From assembly GCA_943788695.1 (NCBI GenBank), contig CALSRG010000001.1, positions 124,001 through 188,000 on the forward strand: a DNA stretch of 64,000 nucleotides. The letters are read 5' to 3'. Each line of letters opens with the position of its first letter. Positions within the stretch are counted from its first letter, which is position 1. This document shows positions 45,876 through 54,610 of this stretch, in pieces. The notes beneath the pieces are model-generated. The model searched no databases, had not been told where the DNA came from, and saw only the letters and a program-made list of their open reading frames with translations. Origin of the DNA: an uncultured Flavobacteriaceae bacterium (GTDB lineage: Bacteria; Bacteroidota; Bacteroidia; Flavobacteriales; Flavobacteriaceae). The translations under genes were made by a program, and so were the position numbers.

Positions 45876-46876
45876 TTGATGCTCGGGCAATTACACTCAA
45901 ACTTTTCCTTGCGACATCCAAAATTAAATCCTAAAGTCAATTGATGAAACCCACCGTTTTGAAAAACAACAGAATTGGATTGGTAAGAATAAGTATAGGC
46001 AAAGACAATATTGTTGTACTCAACACCAACAAAAGGTGTTAAATACTGTAGCTTCTGACTGCTCACGCCAGAGCCATCAGTGAATTGGGCACCGTCAAGA
46101 CTTCGGCGGTATGACAATCCTGCCCAAATTTCGCCAAAATCCATTTCACGATATACTTTCATATTGGCATCGAAAAAGGTTTCTTTAGTTGCATCACGCC
46201 GCGCTACCAAAAGAGATGGCTCATAAGTCCATTCCGAATTGATCGATCCGAAAACATAACCTACAGATGCCAGATACGTTCTAAGATTATTATAACTTAA
46301 ACCTTGTTCGTTAAAATTTACACCATCATTTTTAAGAACATTCTTTGCTGCTACATGCGCATAAAAATCATAAAGATGATATGAAAAGCCCACATCAACA
46401 TTCAAATCGGTAGCACTTTGTTCGATACCGCCAATAAGCGGATCTCCGCTAGGAAAACTCGTTTCATCGAGTTTATATTGAATCATCCCTGCACTTAAAC
46501 CGAAAGACAGCATATTGGCATCGATCATATTTCTAGAAAACATAATATGATGCGCATAAGTCAAATAGGAGCCAGTTTGAGAATGGTAGCCATTTTTATC
46601 AGCATAAGCCATAGCTCCAATTGCTGAAGGCGTATCTCCAATGCGGCCATTATAACTAATGGTCTGTAATTGGGGCGCATCATCTTGCCCAAACCATTGT
46701 TGACGACCAGTAACTCTAACTTTATTACAATTAGCCACCCCTGCCATTGATGGATAAAGTAAATAATAATTGTCCGTCAAATAATCCGAATAAATAGGCA
46801 ATCCTTCTTGCGCATGCGCCTGATTCAGAACCAACGAGATTAGCAGTCCAAAACAAAATATTAATTTAGTCTTCAT
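45872..46876 (-). CDS. PorP/SprF-family type IX secretion membrane protein
   Basis: The 334-residue protein has a signal peptide ending in QAHAQ, then GLPIYSDYLTDNYYLLYPSM. VTGRQQWFGQDDAPQLQTIS follows, the usual PorP/SprF opening. The rest is a barrel-like series of strands such as YHSQTGSYLTYAHHIMFSRN, GLSAGMIQYKLDE and TPFVGVEYNNIVFAYTYSY. It ends in HQLTLGFNFGCRKEKFECNC. Family members help secrete or attach large proteins with a type B C-terminal domain. The adjacent gene, four bases upstream, encodes just such a protein, so the two are probably a dedicated pair like SprB-SprF. Confidence 0.92.
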   Translation of the reverse strand: MKTKLIFCFGLLISLVLNQAHAQEGLPIYSDYLTDNYYLLYPSMAGVANCNKVRVTGRQQWFGQDDAPQLQTISYNGRIGDTPSAIGAMAYADKNGYHSQTGSYLTYAHHIMFSRNMIDANMLSFGLSAGMIQYKLDETSFPSGDPLIGGIEQSATDLNVDVGFSYHLYDFYAHVAAKNVLKNDGVNFNEQGLSYNNLRTYLASVGYVFGSINSEWTYEPSLLVARRDATKETFFDANMKVYREMDFGEIWAGLSYRRSLDGAQFTDGSGVSSQKLQYLTPFVGVEYNNIVFAYTYSYQSNSVVFQNGGFHQLTLGFNFGCRKEKFECNCPSIN

Positions 46877-46880
46877 CTAT

Positions 46881-49800
46881 TTATCTTTTCAAGGTAAAGT
46901 GTGCTTTATGTTGTTTAATTTTATTGGTGCTCAGATCCAGGTAATGAACCGTAAACCAGTAATCACTCGATGGCATCAACGCACCATTATAAGTTCCATC
47001 CCACCCGCGACCCTGAGGTCGGATCTCTTTGAGCAGTTTACCATATCTGTCAAATATATAAATTTTTGTCTCCAACTGATCCGATAGGCTGAAAATATTC
47101 CATGTGTCATTATATCCATCGCCATTGGGCGTGAAAAATAACGGATAGCCTATCACCAATACCTCCACCATCACTTCACCACAGCCTGTGATGTCTCGCG
47201 CCCAGATCTGATGAATCCCATCACTCAATCCTGTGAAGATCGTATCAGTGGTCCATGGACCATTATCAATACTCAATTCATAATTACCATTACCGACCAC
47301 CGTGGCCTCTACCGTGGCATTGTCTGCAAAGACCATACTGGTAACTTCTGCTGTCAATATCGGGGGCTCACTGCTGATCACCGTAGTCTGGACTGTGTTA
47401 TCACAAAGTGTCGTTAAATTGGTTACCGTTACACTGTAAGTCCCTGCCTGGGTGGCTGTATAACTGCTCGCAGTAGCTCCAGCTATAACCCCTGAGTTAA
47501 ATTGCCACTCAAAACTGTAGTCCGCCGACGATAATCCTGTGTCCATCATCGGGGGTCCCACAACTTCTGTCCCATTAGTGTTCTCACAAAGCAGATAACT
47601 GTCCTCCAAGTCAAATATCGGCAACAAATTAACCTCCAACTCTAAAGGCGCTGTAGCATAACACACCGAGGTGGTCGTGCTCACATTACTTACTCGCGCG
47701 TAAATCGTTTGGGGATTCGATATGTTTTGATAAATGTTGTCTAAGGCATTGATCCCTGCATCGGCATCTGACTGACTTCCATAGTAACTCACCACATAGT
47801 TCGCAGTGTTTTGACCATCTAGCACTTGGGCATTCATCGTGCTTAAGTCAAAAGCCGCAAAACCATCATTGGCATCTGTCTGATCGCAAATCACATAAGT
47901 GAGCGGCTGAAGATCTGGATTCGCTTGGGCGCTCTCCTGAACCTCTATAGCAAAACTCATACCGCCTACAGTACACATCGTCTGAGTGTTGGTAATCACC
48001 ACATAGATCGCCTGTGGATTACTCGTGTTGTTATATGGACTCAACAAGGCGTTCGTGGCTGCAGCTGCATCCCCCTGAGTGGCGTAATAGCTCACCGTAA
48101 ATACTGAAGGGTCTTGACCATTAAGAATCTCTACATCTTTACTGATCAAATCAAAACCATACAACTGATCCGTGTTCAATTCACATACAATATAGTCGGT
48201 AATCGTGGTCGATTCCGGTAGTGGATCAACCAATAAATCAAAACTTACTATACTATAACAACCTGTAACAATGTTCGTGTCTCGTACATAAATCGTCTGT
48301 GGACTAATCGTATTGCTGTACTGCGTTGGATCAACTATCGCATTTTGTGACTCCTGAGCATCAAACTCACTCTCATAGTAGGTCAGCGCAACACCGCTCT
48401 CGCCATTGAGAATGTAAATCTCATTCTCTGTTAAATCAAATACCTCAATACCATCACCAGGGTTATTCTCATCACACAACTCTATATCTTCTGGAGTCAA
48501 ACCTGGTGTCGGGTTAGGAAGCACTCGAAGGGTTAAGGTCGTGTAACTCACACAACCCGTTACTGGATCAGTAACTCCAACAAAGACCGTTTGTGGATTA
48601 GCAGCTGCTCCTGAGATAGATGTGTTTGTGTAAGACGTCTCGGGATCTATAGCATTAGTCCCTGAGATCGCATCTGACTCGGTCTCATAGTAAAGCACCT
48701 CTAAGGCACCATTACCCCCTGTGATCTGATTGTTACTCTGAGTCAAATCAAACACTGTCAGACCATCTGCAATAGCATCATCACATAGCTCCAAAGGATC
48801 GGGCTGAACCAATACTGGTAGCGCATAAACAATAAGCTCTAAACTGGTAAGCTTGTAGCAACCATTACTCGTGTCTTCTACCCTGACCCATATGGTTTGA
48901 TTGTTAGCTATCGTATTGGTGAAAAAACCCGGTGCAGATATCGCATTGGTAGCAGAATCTGCATCAAGCTGCGTTAAATAAAAACTGAGCACATACTGCA
49001 AAGGATCTAAGCCGTTTAAAATCTCTGTAGACTTATCATTCAAATTAAATGGCTCAAAACCATCAGTGTCGGTGTCGCACTGAGTCAGTGGAGTTGGATC
49101 CGTTAACTGGGGGGTTGGGTTAACTATCAAATCAAAGGAGACAATCGTCGCACAACCAGTGGTGATCAAACTACTCTCAACACGAGCATAAACCGTCTGT
49201 AAATCCTGTACAATATTATCATATGGACTCAACAATGCATTAGCCGAATTCTCCGCATTAGACAAAGTCTCATGGTAGGTGACAACCAATGTCGTGTCAC
49301 CTGAGGTGATCTGATCAGTCGCATCACTCAAAGTGAATGTGCCAAAACCATCATTGTCAGCATCACAGTATATTAATGACGTAGGAGTAAAAGCCGCTGG
49401 AGCCTGGTTAACAACCAAGTCTAATGTCGTTAGTGAATAACAACCTGTGGTAGGGGTGTTCTCGTCCTCCACACGCACATAAAGTGTTTGGGGATTTTGA
49501 ATATTGGTATATGTCAGTGGTAGTGGGTTGACACTGTTCTCAGCATCTGCTGGTGTTAAATGAAAACTCAAAGATGTTTGAGCATCACCTCCTGTGATCT
49601 CATCGATCTTTGTACTCAAGTCAAAGGTCTCGCTGTTGTCTATTGGTACTGCATCGCATAACTCATAGTCCGTTGGCGCTGTGAAAGATGGTTCAGAGAA
49701 AAATATCAACTCAAAACTAATCGAGGTGATAAAGCACTGTGTGGCATTATCCTCAACCCGAACATAAATCATATCAGGGTTACTCTGGTTGGTGAAATTT

Positions 49801-52685
49801 CCTATAATAGGGTTTTGACCACTGTCTGCATCGGCCTGTGATTCATGATATGTGATCGTGAAATCTGCCGCATTTTGGGTGCCTAAAATCGTACTGTTAT
49901 AAACACTCAAATCAATGGTCGATTGATCTGGTATGGTACTGCATAATTCTTGATCGACCACATCGTTAAATGCTGGCAATGGGTGTACCGTAATGGTCAT
50001 ATTGGCAATGCCAAAGCAGTCGTTATTGTTCTCCACGCGGATGAAGATGGTCTGAGAGTTGGCCGTTGTATTGGTGTATTGGTCTGGCAGTTGGTTCTGC
50101 TCAAGTTGCGCATCAATCAGTGTGGCATAAAAGGCAACATCTAATCCTGATGGAAGGTTTTGAAGAATGTCAGCATTGGCATCACTAAGGGTAAACTCTG
50201 CATAGCCGTCGTAATCATCATCACAGGTTTCAAGACCTGCATTGCCAATAGCTGTGGCGGTAACATCGAGAGTGACTTCAGCATAAGACAAACATCCAGT
50301 GAGATCATTCTCTACACGTGCGTAAAGTGTTTGAGGATTGACCGTATTAATAAACGGTAATGGCGACTGGACATTGACATTGTTCTGAGCGTCGGCTTGG
50401 GTGTGGAAATATGTATAGGTAAAGCCTGTAGTATCACCCCCTACAGTGATGTTTTCATTAGCTTCATTGAGATTATAAACCGTAAAACCATCTGGAGTGC
50501 CGTCTTCATCACATTGTACTAAAATAGCGTTTTGCAACTGAGGCAGTTCGTACACCACAATCTCAAAACTCCCTGTATTATAACAGCCCGTTACATTATC
50601 CTCCACACGGATGTAAATCGTCTGAGGGGTGCTGGTATTGTCAAACAATCCTATAACCGCATTAGTAGATGTATCGGCATCCTCTGGAGTGAGATAATAG
50701 CTCACACTTACATTCTGACCATTGATGATTTCTGTGTCTTTGGTTGTGAAATCAAACGTCTCAATGCCATCGCCTGGGTTATTGTAATCGCAAATGCTAT
50801 AATCACTGATTACTGGTATAACTGGCTTGGCCAATACCTCCAAGTTCAATGGCATGGTTGCATAACAGCCCGTTGTGTCGTTATTCAATCTTACGTATAC
50901 CGTTGTGCTGCCACTGTTAAAAGGAATGCCCAATGCCATCACATCTGATGCAGCATCGGCCTGTGTGGCATGATAACTCACGCTCATACCCGTCTGACCA
51001 TTCAATGCCTCTGTGTCTTTTAAACTTAAATCAAAAGAGGTTATACCGTCGTAGTCATCGTCGCATAAAGCCATGGGCGTAAGGGTTACAACAGCGGGCT
51101 TGGCCAATACCTCCAAGTTCAATGGCATGGTCGCATAACAGCCCGTTGTATCGTTATTCAATCTTACGTATACCGTTGTGCTGCCACTGTTAAAAGGAAT
51201 GCCCAATGCCATCACATCTGATTCAGCATCAACCTGTGTGGCATGATAACTCACGCTCATACCCGTCTGACCATTCAATGCCTCTGTGTCTTTTAAACTT
51301 AAATCAAAAGAGGTTATACCGTCGTAGTCATCGTCGCAAACTTCAAAAGGAGACATCGTAATCACTTCTGGAAGAGATGCTATTTCGAGTTCAAATGAAA
51401 CCGTATCATAACAATCTCCCGTAACATGATCTATTCGGGCGACAATCGTTTGGGGGTTGCTCGTATTGGTATAAGGGCTTGAAAGAGGGCTCACGTCATT
51501 ATCAGCATCACTCTGGTTGAGGTGATATGATACGATATATTGTGTAGGATCTTGTGTGTTTAAAATTATAGCGTCATTATCCGTTAGGGTAAAATCTGCA
51601 GATGAAGTTGAAACACATGTAAATAAATCAGATGCAGCGTTAGCAACAGGTGGTGTTATAAATTCAACAACAATTTCGTCAGTGGTTTGACACGATCCGT
51701 TCACAGTCATTTCAACGGAATAGGTGCCTGGGTCAACCACATTTAAAGTACTTCCGGTAGCTCCAGAAATAACCACGCCATCTTTCTGCCAAACATGCTC
51801 AGCCGATGGGTTGTTGGTGTTTAAGGTTACTGTCTCCCCTATGCATTTTGCTAATCCTGAAGAAATGGTATAGTCGTCACCTAAATCCAAGTCAAGATTA
51901 AAACTACCAGCTTCTAAAAAAACTGCACTGTCATACATGCTGTCACCAGCATCTGCAATGCCTAATTTGATAGTATAGGTTTCTCCAGGAATCACTGGAG
52001 ACATTGCTGTAAACGATCTTGTATAACCGTTATATTCAATAGGTCCAGATCCATCAGCAACATATTGGGCAAAAAACTGAGGGTTAGCACCAGAACAATC
52101 CGAGTTATCGGGATGCACCGTGGTGACTAAAACTGGAGTAGTGGTGCCTGGTAGCACAGCCAAATTTGAAACAGTTCCATCAGGATGGGTCAGAAAAAAA
52201 GCAAAAACATCAGAATAGTTACATTCAAACCATGAGTCTCCATATTCTTCCGATGCCATCAAAAATCGAAAACTAATTTCGGTGGAATATGGCACGAAAT
52301 TAAACTCAATGGTCGTAGCATTATAAGTTAGATTTCCAGCTAAAGTAGTTAGATCAGTATCTCCGTCCCAAGAAATACTGCCTGAAGAAAAACCCGTATT
52401 TGTATTAGGACCAGCTGCACCATTAGCATCCCCCGAAGCCAATAACAAACCTTCACTAAACGGAAAAGCGCCTGTAGGTTCCTCAAAAAAGGCAATTCCA
52501 TTTTCATTTGTACTCGCTCCTGTGCTAAAAGAAATGTTTGACACATTTGCACAAATTGAATTAATGAGAACTTCTTCGACCAATTGTTCAACTGTATAGG
52601 TGGTCTGATCAACGGTAAGATTTTGCGCATTTATTCGAATCACCGAAAACAAACTGTAAATCAAAATTAGTGTTAAGCGCTTCAT
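46881..52685 (-). CDS. Giant secreted repeat protein with choice-of-anchor L and type B sorting domains
   Basis: The protein has 1934 residues. A signal peptide (ending in RINAQ) is followed at about residues 22-265 by a choice-of-anchor L-like domain: SNISFSTGASTNENGIAFFE, GLLLASGDANGAAGPN and FRFLMASEEYGDSWFECNYS. An Ig-like domain lies at about 268-345. About 14 degenerate repeats of about 95 residues fill about 346-1683. Each runs from a CDxxxDG-type start through a SYYxTxxDA core and SNPQTIYVRVED to a TGCY end. A second Ig-like region precedes the C-terminal type B sorting domain (FFTPNGDGYNDTWNIF, YIFDRYGKLLKEI, WDGTYNGALMPSSDYWFTV). It is a likely type IX-exported surface adhesin or gliding-type filament, attached with help from the neighbouring PorP/SprF protein. 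Confidence 0.93.
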   Translation of the reverse strand: MKRLTLILIYSLFSVIRINAQNLTVDQTTYTVEQLVEEVLINSICANVSNISFSTGASTNENGIAFFEEPTGAFPFSEGLLLASGDANGAAGPNTNTGFSSGSISWDGDTDLTTLAGNLTYNATTIEFNFVPYSTEISFRFLMASEEYGDSWFECNYSDVFAFFLTHPDGTVSNLAVLPGTTTPVLVTTVHPDNSDCSGANPQFFAQYVADGSGPIEYNGYTRSFTAMSPVIPGETYTIKLGIADAGDSMYDSAVFLEAGSFNLDLDLGDDYTISSGLAKCIGETVTLNTNNPSAEHVWQKDGVVISGATGSTLNVVDPGTYSVEMTVNGSCQTTDEIVVEFITPPVANAASDLFTCVSTSSADFTLTDNDAIILNTQDPTQYIVSYHLNQSDADNDVSPLSSPYTNTSNPQTIVARIDHVTGDCYDTVSFELEIASLPEVITMSPFEVCDDDYDGITSFDLSLKDTEALNGQTGMSVSYHATQVDAESDVMALGIPFNSGSTTVYVRLNNDTTGCYATMPLNLEVLAKPAVVTLTPMALCDDDYDGITSFDLSLKDTEALNGQTGMSVSYHATQADAASDVMALGIPFNSGSTTVYVRLNNDTTGCYATMPLNLEVLAKPVIPVISDYSICDYNNPGDGIETFDFTTKDTEIINGQNVSVSYYLTPEDADTSTNAVIGLFDNTSTPQTIYIRVEDNVTGCYNTGSFEIVVYELPQLQNAILVQCDEDGTPDGFTVYNLNEANENITVGGDTTGFTYTYFHTQADAQNNVNVQSPLPFINTVNPQTLYARVENDLTGCLSYAEVTLDVTATAIGNAGLETCDDDYDGYAEFTLSDANADILQNLPSGLDVAFYATLIDAQLEQNQLPDQYTNTTANSQTIFIRVENNNDCFGIANMTITVHPLPAFNDVVDQELCSTIPDQSTIDLSVYNSTILGTQNAADFTITYHESQADADSGQNPIIGNFTNQSNPDMIYVRVEDNATQCFITSISFELIFFSEPSFTAPTDYELCDAVPIDNSETFDLSTKIDEITGGDAQTSLSFHLTPADAENSVNPLPLTYTNIQNPQTLYVRVEDENTPTTGCYSLTTLDLVVNQAPAAFTPTSLIYCDADNDGFGTFTLSDATDQITSGDTTLVVTYHETLSNAENSANALLSPYDNIVQDLQTVYARVESSLITTGCATIVSFDLIVNPTPQLTDPTPLTQCDTDTDGFEPFNLNDKSTEILNGLDPLQYVLSFYLTQLDADSATNAISAPGFFTNTIANNQTIWVRVEDTSNGCYKLTSLELIVYALPVLVQPDPLELCDDAIADGLTVFDLTQSNNQITGGNGALEVLYYETESDAISGTNAIDPETSYTNTSISGAAANPQTVFVGVTDPVTGCVSYTTLTLRVLPNPTPGLTPEDIELCDENNPGDGIEVFDLTENEIYILNGESGVALTYYESEFDAQESQNAIVDPTQYSNTISPQTIYVRDTNIVTGCYSIVSFDLLVDPLPESTTITDYIVCELNTDQLYGFDLISKDVEILNGQDPSVFTVSYYATQGDAAAATNALLSPYNNTSNPQAIYVVITNTQTMCTVGGMSFAIEVQESAQANPDLQPLTYVICDQTDANDGFAAFDLSTMNAQVLDGQNTANYVVSYYGSQSDADAGINALDNIYQNISNPQTIYARVSNVSTTTSVCYATAPLELEVNLLPIFDLEDSYLLCENTNGTEVVGPPMMDTGLSSADYSFEWQFNSGVIAGATASSYTATQAGTYSVTVTNLTTLCDNTVQTTVISSEPPILTAEVTSMVFADNATVEATVVGNGNYELSIDNGPWTTDTIFTGLSDGIHQIWARDITGCGEVMVEVLVIGYPLFFTPNGDGYNDTWNIFSLSDQLETKIYIFDRYGKLLKEIRPQGRGWDGTYNGALMPSSDYWFTVHYLDLSTNKIKQHKAHFTLKR
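47635..51650 (-). repeat. About 14 tandem degenerate protein repeats (about 95 residues each)
   Basis: By eye I count 14 units, each with the order Cys-Asp start, FDLsxKdxeIlnGQ, vSYyxTqaDA, NxxNPQTIYVRVEdxxTGCY and fdLxVxplP. Lengths vary from about 91 to 104 residues. The Asp-rich starts (CDDDYDG) look like calcium-binding loops, and the two conserved cysteines per unit (at start and before Y) may form a disulfide. Confidence 0.8.
50824..51338. repeat. Near-identical 242-bp tandem DNA copies, period 273 bp
   Basis: Bases 50824-51065 and 51097-51338 align without gaps; I count five differences. They encode repeat units 3 and 2 of the giant protein, and the spacing is exactly 91 codons. The other units are far more diverged. 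Confidence 0.88.
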
Positions 52686-53041
52686 AAATAATAGATCTGA
52701 TTCAAAAAGTCATACAATATAAACATAATTAAACCGTGTTTAAAAATTCACTATATCTTTTGAATGCCATTTGGAATACTTTTTTTAATCAAATTTTATC
52801 AAATCAGATGAGCGTAGCTGATAAAAGAATTTGTCTGTATGCCAGTGGAAGTGCAAAGCGCAAAAAAACGAAGTGAAGGAGGAACAAATTACAGGATTCA
52901 TAAGTAGACAAGGTATTTATTTCAAAATAGTTAAGTCGGTATTAAGGCCGACTATATTAACTCATTTACTGATCAATTTTCATACCAATTAGGCTTGGTG
53001 CCTTGATAATATGGCTAACTTTGCCGAAAATAAATAAAGTC
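52686..53041. other. Intergenic region between the repeat-protein gene and nfu
   Basis: This 356-base AT-rich gap is the longest in the window. I see no convincing reading frame or RNA gene. It contains a 6-bp hairpin AGTCGG/CCGACT (52934-52953) without a T-run and, near the right end, a good promoter for the nfu gene (52995-53023). Promoter signals for the minus-strand repeat gene were not clear. Confidence 0.5.
52995..53023 (+). promoter_or_regulatory. Promoter of the nfu gene
   Basis: TTG (52995-52997), 18 bases, then TAACTTTG (53016-53023) is a full match to the Bacteroidota promoter pattern. It lies 18 bases before the ATG at 53042. Confidence 0.65.
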
Positions 53042-53929
53042 ATGCCAATTAAGATTGTTAAAACTAATAATCCAAAGATACTTAAATTTGAAACAGAGGG
53101 GTTCTTAACGCAGCATCAAAGTCTGGAGTTCAACAATATTGATGATGCGGCCAATGCGCCACTTGTTGGTCAACTGTTTCATTTCCCCTTTGTGAAAAAA
53201 GTTTATGTTTCGTTGAACTTCATCGCTATAGAACGTTTCGATATTGTCCAATGGGAAGATGTTGAGCAAGATGTGGCAGACCATATTGAAACGGCCCTCA
53301 AAAATGGCATTGCAGTGGTTAATCCTTCCAACAACAAACCTGCACCAGTGACGGTTTATGCCGAGAGCACACCAAATCCTGCAGTGATAAAGTTTGTAGC
53401 CAATAAAAAACTGGTTGATGCTACAATTGAATTTAAGTCTATTGACGAGACCGCCTTATCACCTTTAGCCTCTGCTTTATTTCATTTGCCCTTTGTCAAG
53501 TCAGTGTTTTTTGATGAAAATTACGTTTCGATCACCAAATACGATGTAGCAGATTGGAATGAAATCACCATGGAGGTAAGAGCGTTTATCCGAACCTATT
53601 TAGCCGAAGGTAAGCCGGTGCTATTGGAGCATTTTGAAGAAGAAGTACAAGACGACAAGTTGGATGCGCCGCCTCCAGTAGTTTTAGATGATATTTCTGA
53701 AGCAATTGTCAATATTTTAGATGAGTACATTAAGCCTGCTGTAGCCGGTGATGGTGGAAATATCCAATTTTCTTCCTACAATTCAGAGACGAAAGAAGTA
53801 CAGGTCATTCTACAAGGCGCTTGCAGCGGCTGTCCATCATCGACCTTGACCCTAAAAAATGGCATAGAATCTTTGTTGCATGAAATGCTTGATGGTAAAG
53901 TGTCTCGGGTGATTGCCATCAATGGGTAG
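53042..53929 (+). CDS. NifU/Nfu-type iron-sulfur scaffold with two N-terminal Nfu domains
   Basis: The protein has 295 residues from ATG 53042. Two copies of the Nfu N-terminal domain stand in tandem: about 3-90 (KTNNPKILKFETEGFLTQHQ, FPFVKKVYVSLNFIAIE) and about 105-195 (ESTPNPAVIKFVANKKLVDA, LPFVKSVFFDENYVSITKYD). The C-terminal NifU domain (about 215-295) has the cluster-binding CxxC in GACSGCPSSTLTLKNGIE. It should carry or deliver a 4Fe-4S cluster. An upstream in-frame start exists but the ATG 53042 fits the family and the promoter position. Confidence 0.92.
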   Translation: MPIKIVKTNNPKILKFETEGFLTQHQSLEFNNIDDAANAPLVGQLFHFPFVKKVYVSLNFIAIERFDIVQWEDVEQDVADHIETALKNGIAVVNPSNNKPAPVTVYAESTPNPAVIKFVANKKLVDATIEFKSIDETALSPLASALFHLPFVKSVFFDENYVSITKYDVADWNEITMEVRAFIRTYLAEGKPVLLEHFEEEVQDDKLDAPPPVVLDDISEAIVNILDEYIKPAVAGDGGNIQFSSYNSETKEVQVILQGACSGCPSSTLTLKNGIESLLHEMLDGKVSRVIAING

Positions 53930-53935
53930 TTGGTC

Positions 53936-54610
53936 CTATTTTGGCGGAGGGTTCATAGTGATAAAATCCTTGAGGTAATAGGGCTCAAAATAAGCCAAAT
54001 CCTCAAAATCTTTATTTTGCATCTTCTCAAATGACAAGCTGGTCATTTGAATAGCCGAAGGCCAAGTCTGATCTGAAAAAATGGCATTCGGGTGTTTGAT
54101 GATTGTCTTTATTTTATCGATTGCGTCTCCAATAAAATACACTTTTCCGTTACCAAGAAGATCGGCATATGAGTCCGATTCTATCACATGATTGGTTGTG
54201 GGTATAATTACTCGATAGTCCTTATCGAAGATCGCTTGATAGACTTCCATTCGACGGGCATCAATCACTGAAACAATAGCGCCCTCGGTAAAATCGAGTT
54301 GCATAGCTTGAGCTTTCAGCGTGTCAACGGCTATAAGTGGAACATCTAACGCGTAACATAAACCTTTTGCCAAAGAAGTACCGATACGTAGTCCAGTGTA
54401 TGACCCAGGACCCTCACTTATGGCTACAGCCTCTAAATCAGTCAAGCTGTATCCGCTTTCAATTAGAACTTGATCAATAAAAGGCTGGAGTTGCTCTGCA
54501 TGTGAAAAGCCATTTTCGGCCAATTCTCGACAGGCTAATGTTCTGCCTTCTTTCGCTAGACTAACCGAGCAGTTTTTAGTTGTAGTCTCAAGGTTGAGAA
54601 TCAATCCCAT
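53936..54610 (-). CDS. tsaB: tRNA threonylcarbamoyladenosine biosynthesis protein TsaB
   Basis: The 224-residue ASKHA-fold protein works with TsaD and TsaE to make t6A37 in tRNAs. It begins MGLILNLETTTKNCSVSLAK. The conserved segments NGFSHAEQLQPFIDQVL, AVAISEGPGSYTGLRIGTSL and GLCYALDVPLIAVDTLKAQA follow, and then VSVIDARRMEVYQAIF. Normal length. Its ATG directly abuts the stop of the upstream TolC-like gene, so it may be the last gene of the export operon, though its role is unrelated. Confidence 0.93.
   Translation of the reverse strand: MGLILNLETTTKNCSVSLAKEGRTLACRELAENGFSHAEQLQPFIDQVLIESGYSLTDLEAVAISEGPGSYTGLRIGTSLAKGLCYALDVPLIAVDTLKAQAMQLDFTEGAIVSVIDARRMEVYQAIFDKDYRVIIPTTNHVIESDSYADLLGNGKVYFIGDAIDKIKTIIKHPNAIFSDQTWPSAIQMTSLSFEKMQNKDFEDLAYFEPYYLKDFITMNPPPK

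Noticed and set aside
50532..50948. Plus-strand open frame of 138 codons opposite the giant repeat protein
   Set aside because: It mirrors the repeat units of the coding strand and shows no independent protein features.
50824..51338. Tandem 242-bp copies considered as an assembly artefact or mobile element
   Set aside because: The copies differ at about five positions, keep the reading frame and match the protein repeat unit, so an in-gene duplication explains them better; only long reads could fully exclude an artefact.
52800..52930. Possible small gene or RNA in the gap before nfu
   Set aside because: No frame of convincing composition and no tRNA-like or other known RNA fold was visible; the 6-bp hairpin at 52934-52953 is weak.
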